From Lactifluus volemus (lineage: Eukaryota; Basidiomycota; Agaricomycetes; Russulales; Russulaceae), in contig WTXI01000309.1 in NCBI GenBank assembly GCA_022376515.1, forward strand, positions 1 through 41,881: DNA of 41,881 nucleotides. The letters are read 5' to 3'. Of the stretch, positions 32,641 through 41,881 are shown in pieces (within the stretch, counting starts at the first letter, position 1; each line of letters begins with the position of its first letter). Below the pieces are notes generated by a model. It worked only from the letters and a program-made list of their open reading frames with translations, had not been told where the DNA came from and ran no database searches. A program made the position numbers and the translations under genes.

Positions 32641-33654
32641 GAACCCTCTTGCTTCAGCAAGAAACGACATCACCAACCTTCATCCCCACCACTACAACTA
32701 CCACCACACCACCTTACCAAACTCCTCACAATTCGATACATGCACATGTCCAGCCCAATATGACCTACCCGCACACGTCCCGTCCGCCCGGTCCACCCAT
32801 CGTCCTTCCTCTACCAATCATCGTTCGGCCTCTCCACCGTTTATCCCAGTGAACTATACACGGCGTCTGAGAACCGCTCCCCGACCCCGTTCCCCGCCTT
32901 ATTCCGCGGATCACGCCGCTCGACGACACTTCGAGAATCCCTCTTCCAGGCCTGTGAATTCGCAGCATGGGCCATACAACAACCCAAACCGACACGTTCG
33001 ATTTGGGAGTACCTCACACCTCCCACCGACCTCCGTGGACCCCACTCACCAACCTCCCACCGCCTCGTGGAACGAGGACCTCCCCGATTTTGGTGGACTC
33101 CCGCGGAGCGACGCCGCCCCTCCCCAAAACAACCACTTACCATCCTTACCAAGCTCACCGGCCTCTAACGTCTGCGACTCGCCCGCCTCATCTGTCTCCC
33201 CTATCCAGGATGACGAACTCGGATGGGCATTTGATAATGACGACGACGCTCAGACGACCAGTGGCCAAGGAGTGCAGTTCATGACGGCGAGAGTGCCCTT
33301 CACTGCAAGACTTGCATGGAACGGGTCGTCAATAGTAGCAGTGGAACCGCCGCTGATAGTGCTGCAGCCAGGATCACGCACACGCCTATTGTGGTCGATG
33401 CAAGCGACGAAACCCGGCACCTCTACATCGAGTGCCCCCTCCACCAATGGTGCGAATGGTGTGCTGACTACGGCCATTCAGGCCCTTCGTGTCATGAACC
33501 CCACCAGCAATGCAAGTTCGGAGACGCTTGTAGAGTCCCCCTAGAACACCCTCACTGGCACTGGTCGTGCCCCTACACCGACGACAAGAAGCTTACCTCT
33601 GGTATGGCCACGGTGTTGACCGCTCCACGTCTGGCTGGATCAACGCGGAGATGA
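32585..33654 (+). CDS. Extra 3' ORF of the retrotransposon, CCHC knuckle
   Basis: After the chromodomain, open frames run almost to the 3' LTR. The first (32585-33544) overlaps the end of pol, has no ATG near its start and encodes a Pro/Ser/His/Thr-rich chain. The second (upstream of 33316 to 33654) contains HCKTC and then a perfect CX2CX4HX4C zinc knuckle, C-EW-C-ADYG-H-SGPS-C (33451-33492), followed by further Cys and His residues (CHEPHQQCKFGDAC, HWHWSC). A single missing base near 33270 would join the two. The position is where env-like or accessory ORFs lie in some Ty3/gypsy elements, but there is no signal peptide or membrane segment, so it is not env-like. Possibly a second nucleic-acid-binding protein. 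Confidence 0.6.
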
Positions 33655-33711
33655 GTGACTGGGACTATGCCGCTGACCGTGAATGAACGCAGGTGGGACT
33701 GCGCCTTAGAC

Positions 33712-33720
33712 GGGGGATGG
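33712..33720 (+). promoter_or_regulatory. Polypurine tract
   Basis: gggggatgg lies directly before the 3' LTR, the expected place and composition for the plus-strand primer of the retrotransposon. Confidence 0.75.
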
Positions 33721-34323
33721 TGTTATGGACTGACACGTGTTTGCTGACTCATACTATACATTTTCGGACTGATAACTCATTTCTGCTGACTCCCTTGCTT
33801 ATGTGATGGACTGCCGATCGCTTTGTTTCAGATCGCCTACTTATTTCTCACGATAGCCTTACACAGCACCGTACAGCCTCAAGCAACAGCCACATGTACA
33901 GGATGACTCGCTGATTCCTGAAACATGTTTCAAACCCTGAAAGCTGTACGAAGGTCACAGCCCCTACGGCTGTGTACATAGCCGCGTTCCTTCTTTATAT
34001 AAACCCTGTACTTTCTGCCCTAGAGACCTTAAGTCTCAGTTTTGTTTCGCAATCCAAGTCCTTCTATCTATTAGAACCTTGTCTTGCCTAGAAGCATCAG
34101 ACCTGAGAGAACCCTCTTGACATCACGACCTTCGACTTCTTGACACTTTGGTCTCAACCCTGAGCCCAAAGCCCTTGACCTCTGAAAACGCTCTTGACTT
34201 AGTCGTTTACTAAGTCTCTCTTTATCGAACCTTTGATCTTGACTTGCACGTCTTGCAAGTCTAGTTCTTGACTTCACAAACGAACGTACACTTCGTACAA
34301 AGGTCCTACTTGGAACCTTAACA
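33721..34323 (+). repeat. 3' LTR
   Basis: 603 bp, TGTTATGG to CCTTAACA, matching 26664-27270 with about 25 differences (substitutions and one- to three-base indels). Confidence 0.95.
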
Positions 34324-34655
34324 TCCTGAATAACTTGATCCTATCTTAGGAACTAGGAACAGCTAGTCCCTAACACTATGTCCCAAAGAGCAATGCATAG
34401 CCCCTAAAAGCAAAATAGGGGGCTGGCCATGGAAGTAGAGATCAGATCATATCACAAGACAAAAAATAGATGGGAAAAGCAAGGAATGGGCCAGGCCATC
34501 CAGCCTGCATAACCATAACAGTTTCTGTGACAATCTAGGACTGCCTTACCCTTACTGGCAACTTGAATCCACAAATACTACAGTGAAAAACAAGTCCATG
34601 TTCACTTGTATAGTATGGATGACTATGATACCCTCATGCAGTTATGGATGATTAC
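34324..34655. other. AT-rich spacer between retrotransposon and TRS65
   Basis: No coding frame. The first 52 bases end in ccctaaca at 34375, which resembles an LTR end but cannot be assigned. The rest includes the presumed 3' UTR of TRS65 (minus strand). Nothing here matches the missing 5' part of DUF6535 copy 4. Confidence 0.5.
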
Positions 34656-37520
34656 CTATTTTTCATATACAACGACATCCATTGCAGGCCTAAAAATGAA
34701 GTATATGTTTTACTAAAGAGAGATGATACAGAGAGATCAAATCATACCTTAGAATCAATGCATGCTGCGTCTCAATATCTGTGAGTATTAGAGCCTCAAT
34801 TGTGTGCATGCCTGGTGCTAGAGCAAGGAATGCCATTGTCACAGACTGGCTTGTAGCTGGCTGCAGTGGCCTCCATGATTGCTCGTAAATTTACTAGTAC
34901 GGGGGTGAAAATCGGTAACTCACCCCACGCGGACACGACTCTCCAGTGGCACAATACCAGGGCACGATGCCGTCCCTCCTCCGCCTCTTGTACTATAAGG
35001 CCCAGCAAACACCGCAGCGCCATTCTCTTGTCCCCGCCCACGGGCGTGGCCCTGCCGCCTCCGCCTCCGCTCAAAGAAGCTAACCTCAAATCTACGCGTC
35101 CACGGACTCTGATTAAACACAAAAATGTCCAGCATGAACTCGTCATGCGGAACGAGCCTCCGCAAGCTTGTTCCTATGTGTCCATGAAGCCCGACGCTCA
35201 CAATGATGCGTTCGTGCTCAGGGACCGCCGAGGCTGACGGGACCGGCGACGGTACAGACAGAGGTCGAGGAGGCGCACCGCTGCGCGGGAGTTCGATCGC
35301 AGTTCCTGGGAAGCGTGCGGGCCCCACGTTGCGAGCGGGTCTTGGGCTCGTGGAGTCGCGGGGACGGGAGAACCCTTTGAAAATGCGGGGTACGCTGGTG
35401 TGGGTGGCGGTGGTGTGGCCCCACCGCGAGCACTCATAAAAGCCTCATCGACCTCGCCCATGGGCAACATCTTGTTGAGCGGCGTTGGCGGCGGAATGCC
35501 AGGACTGTGGGGGGCGCATACGTCGTAGCACCTGACTTGATAGTTGTCACCTGCGTGGGTGTGTACGCAAGTCTCGAGAGCGGGCTTGAGCTGAGTGGTG
35601 TGCTCCCTGGTAGACCTGTGGGGGTATGGGGTGGATGAAAGGAGTGCGGCTGTGCTCTGTGCCTCGACGGTATGGTAAATTGTTTGGCACCCGCAACAGG
35701 ATTTGACTGGACCTGTTGATCTGCGAGGTACATGGAAATGCGCGGGGTGGAATGAGGAAATGGTGATGGTGGCTCCGGCAACACTTCTCTCTCCGTCCGA
35801 CCTGCAGCTGGGTGTCGTTGAGGCGCGAGGTCGAGCACACAATTCCAGCGCGAAATAAAGGGCTCTGTTCTGTCCCCGTATTCATTTTCATGGAGCCGTA
35901 CACCAGAAGATGGTCTCCCACGCACGGTAATTGCAACCGGGCGTCGCAAGTCCTCTTCTAGCGAGGCCGTGGACAAGCCTAAGAGCGTTTCCTCCTCCGA
36001 TACGGGAGGACTAAGTAGCTCAACCGCAAATAATAAGTTGTACTGCTGATGCACACCCAATTTTAGTGGAAACATCTCTGGGAGCGATCTAGCACTCCAT
36101 GGGAGAAGACGGGCACGCGCACCGCCACCACCGACAGTGATGTCGACAGAATCAACAGAGAATAATTCCTCAGGTGCTTCACCCGGGTGCTCGAGCTCAA
36201 CACAAAGCATAACTGTGTGCTCCGCGTGGCCCGCCATAAGTGCATCATCCAGGCCTGGATCAGGGTCGGGGGTATCGAGCAAGATATAGGGGACAAAAAC
36301 AGTGCGCATGCGCATGCGGAAGGCAGAGACAGCGGAAAGTGTGCGGCAGAACGATTTCCGGAGTGTGGCTCGAGTAGCAAACGAAGACAATGTGACAGAG
36401 CCGTCGATGGAGATAGGGTCAGACGGAAGAACAAATTCTTGTTTACGAGTCCTGGCGCTGATTCGCGTACTGGGGAGTGAGAGAGCGGATGGTATGCGTA
36501 CCAAGGTCGGCGCTATATGCGATGAGTGGGTTGTAAGCAAGGAGAAAAAATGGGGTACCTAAACTCAGCCCTTCGAGAAGGTTGACCTCATCCAAACTGT
36601 GATAAGACTTGTCGCGTTTGTTTTCATCATTGAAAGATTCCTGCCGCACGGGTGGTGGGGATTCAGGAAAGCCCCCTGCCGCCGCAACCATAGCCGCGAG
36701 CACACTCCTGGCTGGCGTCATGAGTACCGGACTCTCCCGCACAGTGATTGATGCCGTGAGACAAAGTAGCGGATCTTGAAATGGTAGCTGTAAGAATGCT
36801 GTCGAAAGTGCTGGATGAGAACTCAGAACAGACAAAGGGTTATCGCAACGCACCGACGTTGACGCACATCCGATACACAGCAACCCAATTACCGGATGTC
36901 TTGTCCCACAGTAGTGCAAACGAGTCCTTGGTTTCGACAGGTCTTTCCTTAACAGGACCTGGTTCCTCTCCCCATATTCCTGATGCGAGTTTCACCCCCT
37001 CAGCGCGCACATATGGGCGGTTTTGCTCTGTTGTCACAGGAGTGGGATTCGGCGTATTCACCGGGAACATACCGGGGGGTGCATTGGCACCCTTACGCGC
37101 GTTTGGTTTAAGGGAAGTCGTACGTGGCGGTGTCCCGCCCAGCGGAGGAGCCGAGAGGGTAGAGGCAGAAGCACGAGATATATAGGTTGCGTCGTACGAA
37201 ACTTGGGCGTGAGCGAGGAAGGATAGAAGAGTAAAGGGCGGATGGGCAAGATAAACGGGTTCTTCACCCGGCTCCTCTAGGTGAAGGAGGAAGAAAAAGT
37301 CAAGGAACTCGTCTAGAAATAACCACAAATGTGTCAGTGAGGAAGGAAGAAAAGAAACAGTCGGACTACCGAAGAAGGCTCGCTTGCGCTCGACTTGCTC
37401 CGACCTTAATTTCTCTAGCCATGGACTGTGATCGATATCTTGTGTTGGGAACCTAAAGCTCACATTTGGAACGATAATGTCGAGTATTGACGAATTAACG
37501 ATTTGTTCAAAAGTGACCAT
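34656..37520 (-). CDS. TRS65: TRAPP II-specific subunit Trs65
   Basis: Subunit of the TRAPP II complex, the Rab exchange factor at the late Golgi. Exons 37520-36854, 36798-36559, 36512-34924, 34870-34748 and 34689-34656; introns of 55, 46, 53 and 58 nt keep phase. Recognised by family-typical blocks: AFLQLPFQDPLLCLTASI, VNLLEGLSLAPTL across an intron, TLSSFATRATLRKSF, FSVDSVDITVGG, QQYNLLFAVELLSPP and, at the C-terminal Ig-like domain, LDIFVFNQSPWTRRFEVSF, RVRVGPLQP and MAFLALAPGMHTIEALILTD, ending AMDVVVYEK. Two frame breaks occur in exon 3, at a G6 run (35509-35514) and a C4 run (35322-35325). Adding one base at each restores about 884 residues. The ATG is only 49 bp from the SQS1 stop upstream, in the same orientation. 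Confidence 0.88.
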
Positions 37521-37569
37521 AAGGTGATGCAAAGGTTTACCGCTACGATTACATCATCCGAGGCTACAA

Positions 37570-40434
37570 TCAAACTCTGTTCGCCCCGAGGCCTAATTTG
37601 GTGGTTTTGATGACGGCCACCAAAGGGGCCTCCAGCCCTCCGTCAACTCCAATTCGACTTCCCTCTTCCCAACCCATAGCAGATAGCATACGGAACCCGA
37701 GGTTCGACCCGTCTAACTTTGGCGCGGCCTTTGACAAAAATATCGTTAGTGTACGGGAAGTCTATGAACACCTGGGAACTTGGAACAAGCATACCTCACC
37801 CACGACCTCACCATCGTGCAGACGTCTCTTACCAGCCCCGCCCTTATTCCTCTTGTCTCCGCCTGCCACATAGGAGGATGGCGACCCGCGTAGAATCCAC
37901 GCAATCTTTTTCTCATCTACCCTCCCACTGCTATGCGTTGTCTTCATCACGGTCGTGAAACGGCTAACACCTGTTCCTTGACTCTTGCTCTTGAGTTTGA
38001 AAGCATGTGCAAGTTCGTGCACCGATTTGCGCATTTCCCGGTCCATCGATGGGAGAGAAAGCGTATTAGTTCCATTAATGTCCGCCACAAACCGTCTCAT
38101 GCGCCTGACAACCGTCTCGAGATCCATGGGTACAGCCAAAGCAGCAGCTATCCCAGCTTTGCGTGACTTTTTACCGCCTTTGTGGAAGGCAAATGGATCC
38201 GCGGCTTCCGCGGCTTGCTTCAGCGCGCGCAATCGCTTGCGCTCTGCTTTCTTCTCGCGATCACGTACCCATTGATGACGAAGCTCTTCTGGAATATGTG
38301 TTTCTTTTTTTCTCCCTGAGGACACGTAGAAGCGCAAGGAAAGCGACGGGAGATGTGTAGAGACGTACTGTCAGCAATGCCGCAATCGATTTCAAATGTG
38401 CCGTTACGAATAGCTTGGAATTTACGATTTCTCTGCCTACGATCTTGTCCATGGAGAATCTCGCCGTTTTCATCGAGGAAGCTCTGTGGTGCATGTATCA
38501 GCCATGCGGAAAACAAAAAATGTAAATCGCGTTACTTGTATTTGGTGGGCGATTAGATCTTCCTCATCAGCAGTGTCATGGTCCGACTCGTCGACCCCCT
38601 GTTCGTGGTCCAGCTCTTCTCGCAAGACATCTTGGATTGGTCGCCCTTCCGTCTTCTTGCGAAGCTTTTTGAGACGTTCCTGGAATGACCTTTTGGGGGT
38701 CTCTTCCTCGTCAGAGTTACTTTCATTTTCGTCTTCAACTGGTGAGGTGGCCAGGGCAGCCCCGCCGTCTTTAGCGGGTACCGACATATCCCACACATCA
38801 ACCGCCAACTCCAGTTCTGTGTCGCCCTCATCTTCGCCGTCGTCACTCTCCGTTGTGCTCCCTTCGTCACTCTCCTCGACCTCCTCTGCCCAGATCCTTG
38901 CTTCATCCTCTATATCACCTGCGCTGACATGAGCTCGCCCTGCGGCGCTCATGCCTCCCACAAATGCTCTCATGGCTCCGACATCGAGGTCTTGGTCCAC
39001 AATCATACCGTCTTCCTGCTCGCACTCCTCAGACGTCGAGCCTCCCAGTCAACGTCGGAATCTCCGTGGCGTTGCTCGTCACGCCACGGGTCCAACTCGC
39101 GCAGAGAAGCTTCCGCCTGGAGGGCACCGAACGAACTAAACGCGACAGGCTGCTCCCTGCGTCGCCTGGCAGCGCGACCTGGCCATCGTTCCTGATATGT
39201 TGGTCTGGGGAAGGACGAGGGAGTAGGAAAGTTGTGTCCTTGGAAGTCCGGGAAGGAAGGGGTACAGCTGCAAGCGGAGGCGAGGATGCTTTTGGGGCTG
39301 ATTGTGATGGGAAAGATGTGGCGTTTGGAGAGGGATCAGTCTCCGGATGGCTCGGTGTAGCAACGAGCCCAGTCTCAGCTACAGGGGGAAATGCTGCCGC
39401 AGCCGCAGAAGAGGAGCCACAGATGAGTTTGCCATTTCGGGGATAAGGCGCGACATATACGATTTCATCATCTTCATCTACGTATTCGGCTCGCCTATGA
39501 GCATCAGAGCGCTCGACTACGATATGATTGGCGGGTAATGTTGAATCATGGAGTGGCGATAGACTGGTATCGATACAGACTCCCGTGAATCGTTCTTCGA
39601 CCTTGGCTGCAGACTGACTGTCCACCACTTCCACGCTCATACTTGTGGTATTTCGCGATGAGTCACCGACGGCTTCAACCTCACCCATGAACCTTCCTAG
39701 ATCCGCAAAATCGATCTCCAGGAGCCCTTCGGGATCGGACGGAGATTCCGACAAATTAGGACTTGGATCACCTCCACGGAAGACTCGATAAATGCGTTCA
39801 GCAGTTGAGCCATGATTGTTTTCTTGTTCACCTGGAGGCAGAATAAACGAACATCATGTATAACAGCATTTGGTGAAGTGATGGGTGCGCTGACCTGCTT
39901 CTTCAGCCACAGGCTGAAAAATTTCCTCCTCCTTCAGAAATAGTGTTGGGGCATACCTAGACCGAACGAAACTAACTGGCTTGAGGAGTGGCCTATCTTC
40001 ATAGAGGTACTGCGAAAGTGAAGCATCACCGTGGCGCAGTTTTGATTCTAATCGACGTTTCCGCCCGCCCTCCTTAGGTCCCAATAAGTCTGGGGAACTA
40101 CTGTCACGTTGAAAACCGTTGACGTGGGAGGGTCTGGCGCCCTGCCAGTGTAGAGGAGTCGGGCGCCGCGAGTTGTTAAAGTCAGAGCTCGCCACTTTTC
40201 CCGCAGGTCCCGAGGGCCCATCAACTGTACCTCTATGGTCTACGCTGATCATGAAGTCTCAAAAGGTTGACAAGAAGGATTGGACGTACATGAGGTGGTA
40301 TCGATTTCGCGTATGGGAGTATAGCCAAGCCCACGTCCTCTATTGGTGCCACGACCTCCACTTCCTCTACCCCTGCCAGGGTCAAAGCCTCTGCCCCGGC
40401 CGCGACCTCGACCACGTTGTTTTCGGCCTGCCAT
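37570..40434 (-). CDS. SQS1: Sqs1-type R3H and G-patch protein
   Basis: Yeast Sqs1/Pfa1 binds and activates the DEAH helicase Prp43 in splicing and ribosome biogenesis; same role inferred. Exons 40434-40290, about 40230-39895, 39831-38536, 38483-38369, 38315-37795 and 37728-37570; the first acceptor is uncertain (40231 fits the frame). Domains: RG-rich N-terminus (MAGRKQRGRGRGRGRGF); SLSQYLYEDRPLLKPVSFV; acidic middle (DEGSTTESDDGEDEGD); R3H region around SMDREMRKSVHELAHAFKL with SKSQGTG; and C-terminal G-patch NLGFRMLSAMGWEEGSRIG ending KLGLGANRV. Frame breaks lie at a G4 run (39207-39210) and near 39031; one added base at each restores about 857 residues. Last intron is 66 nt (gtatgc...caaag) with a CTAAC branch site. 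Confidence 0.86.
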
Positions 40435-40978
40435 GACTCTGCGCTTGAGTATACGCGCCCAGTTCACGTTGTATTTTTCCTTTTTGAATTTTGCACGTAG
40501 CCTCGATATGAGAGTAATTCGTGCGGGAAAATGGAGAAACGGAGGCCTGAGGCTTGAAGTCGAGGAAGAAGCTAATAAGTATGCGGTCGGTCCGGTCGGT
40601 CCGACTGCTGCGGTGTATCTCCCACACCGCAAGAGGTGCTGCGGCTTCTAGTTGAGTGAATTCTAGATGATGGGCAGGCCAGCAAGTATGAGAGACGGTC
40701 GGTCGCACACGCGCACATTCGGTGGCCCAGATGAGTTTACAGGAATTTATTCACAACCGTCTACAGTACATACTCGTTGCATAGGCCCTTGATTCTGTAC
40801 TGTATCACTATTCAGGGAACGGACAGGGGGAAAGCACTCCTGGAATAACGCCCTCAAGCGACGCTTATATGAGCCCACTGTCTTGAACTCGGGTTAGGCG
40901 TCTAGTCAGTTTAACGTATATGTCGGAGTTCAAAATCAAGTGAGCGCTAGACACGGGCATCCGCCTCACTTGTTCTCC
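40435..40978. other. Divergent promoter region SQS1/USE1
   Basis: 544 bp between the SQS1 start (minus) and the USE1 start (plus). It contains short direct repeats of cggtcggtcc near 40588-40606 and a small upstream ORF in front of USE1. No TATA box is evident. Confidence 0.5.
40920..40943 (+). promoter_or_regulatory. Upstream ORF before USE1
   Basis: ATG followed by six codons and TGA (MSEFKIK), ending 35 nt before the USE1 ATG. It would matter only if the transcript starts upstream of 40920, which the sequence does not show. Confidence 0.35.
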
Positions 40979-41881
40979 ATGAACTCGGCAGAACAGATCC
41001 TTCACGACCGTGTCAACCTTGTCCGTCTCGTGCGACGCCTAGAAAAATCAGTCAACGAATCTGATTGGGAATCTGAACGAAACATAACACTCTGGCTTAA
41101 ATCACAGGGAATACTGCAGGTTAGGTCTTTCCCAGTCCCTCCGATTCAACACTTAGCCGACTTGTGTTTAGCAATTAAAACATGCAAGGAAGTTACTAAG
41201 CGGTGTAGAGCTCTACAATGAAACTCAGCCCTCAGCGTAGGTTCCTGCTTGTTCTTCTTGAGACAACTCGGGCATAAAACGCGAGGTTTGTAGAACGCTC
41301 AAGCGACGTCTTGATGACATCCGTGGTCTACTAGATAAGTTGGACGCTTTCATGCTATCAGTGAACAAGGTACGGTCACAGTGTATCTTTTTCATGCTTC
41401 CAAGCCCAACTGTGAAATAGAGGATCATCCCGAAATCACCTCATCCCGACCCTTCCTTGATGCAGTTCCGCTCCCGCCTCTATCTGCCCGAAAGGCCGAT
41501 TTACCGGTGTTCCAGCGCATAGCCCCGACGTCGGACGTCACTTCTGGTCCCAATGCCGACGTTTTCCGTTCGACAGAGGAGGAAAGCTCACTTCTTCCCC
41601 TAGAGCCTCACTCGACACTACAACTATCGCGTCCCGGTCCGTCTTCCTCCAGGAACACCTGGAGTACCTTTATCATCTACGACGGCTGATGGTACACCGA
41701 CGCAAGCGCTTTTGCAGCACCGCACAGTGCTGCAAGAAGAGCTCTCTGCGCAATTGGCGCAAATGGCAGGTCAACTCCGGCGTAATGCCGAGCATTTTTC
41801 AAGTGCACTTGCAGCGGACCAGGCAGTGTTGCGCAATACGGAGGAAAAGATTGGTGCGAATTTTGACGTGATGAAGCAGGA
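40979..41881 (+). CDS. USE1: SNARE Use1, 3' end outside window
   Basis: Use1 is an ER SNARE for retrograde Golgi-to-ER transport. Exons 40979-41119, 41172-41236, 41294-41369 and 41423 to the window edge; introns of 52, 57 and 53 nt. Start is the ATG giving MNSAEQILHDRVNLVRLVRR, matching the usual NLxRLVRRLEK N-terminus. Then QLKHARKLLSGVELY is typical of the family, followed by a Ser/Pro-rich linker. After a frame change near 41640-41660 (one extra or two missing bases) come TTADGTPTQALLQHRTVLQ, EELSAQLAQMAGQLRRNAEH and NTEEKIGANFDVMKQ, the start of the SNARE helix. The C-terminal membrane anchor lies beyond the window. Confidence 0.84.

Larger units (their letters stand above)
26664..34323 (+). 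mobile_element. Chromodomain Ty3/gypsy LTR retrotransposon, Tf1/sushi-like
   Basis: The element is 7660 bp, bounded by direct LTRs (26664-27270 and 33721-34323) with TGTTA...TAACA ends. Order: 5' LTR, self-priming primer binding site, gag with CCHC knuckle, protease, reverse transcriptase, RNase H, integrase, chromodomain, extra ORF, polypurine tract, 3' LTR. The RT-RNase H-integrase order and the C-terminal chromodomain place it among fungal chromoviruses. LTRs differ at about 25 sites including small indels (roughly 4%), so it is not a recent insertion. Gag and pol frames are broken in several places by single bases. No target-site duplication is visible. Confidence 0.95.

Noticed and set aside
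34324..34340. Possible continuation of DUF6535 copy 4 after the 3' LTR, because cctga follows as in other copies
   Set aside because: The match ends after about five bases and the later sequence does not align with the DUF6535 gene.
1..41881. tRNA, rRNA or other structured RNA genes
   Set aside because: No B-box-like GGTTCGAATCC in a cloverleaf context or other conserved RNA core was seen on either strand; small ncRNAs cannot be excluded by eye.

Overview
The window looks like nuclear DNA of a filamentous basidiomycete, most likely an agaricomycete. Introns are short (mostly 46-66 nt) with GTRNGT donors and occasional TACTAAC-like branch points. Gene families typical of Agaricomycetes are present (C2-NACHT-WD40 NLR-like protein, F-box protein, DUF6535 membrane proteins, chromodomain Ty3/gypsy element), next to fungal housekeeping genes. 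No prokaryotic, organellar or CRISPR feature was seen. All exon models below were built by hand from the sequence.

Layout. (a) 1-5.4 kb, minus strand: a multi-exon C2-NACHT-WD40 gene running off the left edge; its WD40 half is an array of about 15 near-identical 129-bp units, peppered with one-base deletions in the outer 0.9 kb. (b) 5.4-10.7 kb: mostly non-coding and decayed DNA, with a GC-rich possible LINE relic, a small two-exon orphan gene on the plus strand, and on the minus strand a broken piece of condensin subunit 1. (c) 10.7-13.4 kb: an F-box gene interrupted by an in-frame TAG, and a divergent two-exon cysteine-rich small protein gene. (d) 13.8-26.7 kb, minus strand: four tandem DUF6535 genes. 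Three are intact; the fourth is cut at its 5' side by a retrotransposon. (e) 26.66-34.32 kb: a 7.66-kb chromodomain Ty3/gypsy LTR retrotransposon with LTRs of about 605 bp, a Tf1-like self-priming primer binding site, gag, pol and an extra 3' ORF with its own CCHC knuckle. (f) 34.6-41.9 kb: a conserved housekeeping block: TRS65 (TRAPP II) and SQS1 (G-patch/R3H splicing factor) on the minus strand, and USE1 (ER SNARE, cut by the window end) on the plus strand.

The retroelement sits exactly between the accessory, fast-evolving part (NLR, F-box, DUF6535 array) and the conserved block. It has no target-site duplication, and the missing 5' end of the fourth DUF6535 gene is not on its other side, so a rearrangement rather than a simple insertion is likely.

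A recurring feature is the reading frame broken by one base, usually a missing base in a short homopolymer. It affects NLR, orphan gene, gag/pol, TRS65 and SQS1, while USE1 has a net shift of opposite sign. In housekeeping genes the two sides join into family-like protein, so consensus sequencing errors are the simplest explanation, but true decay cannot be excluded.
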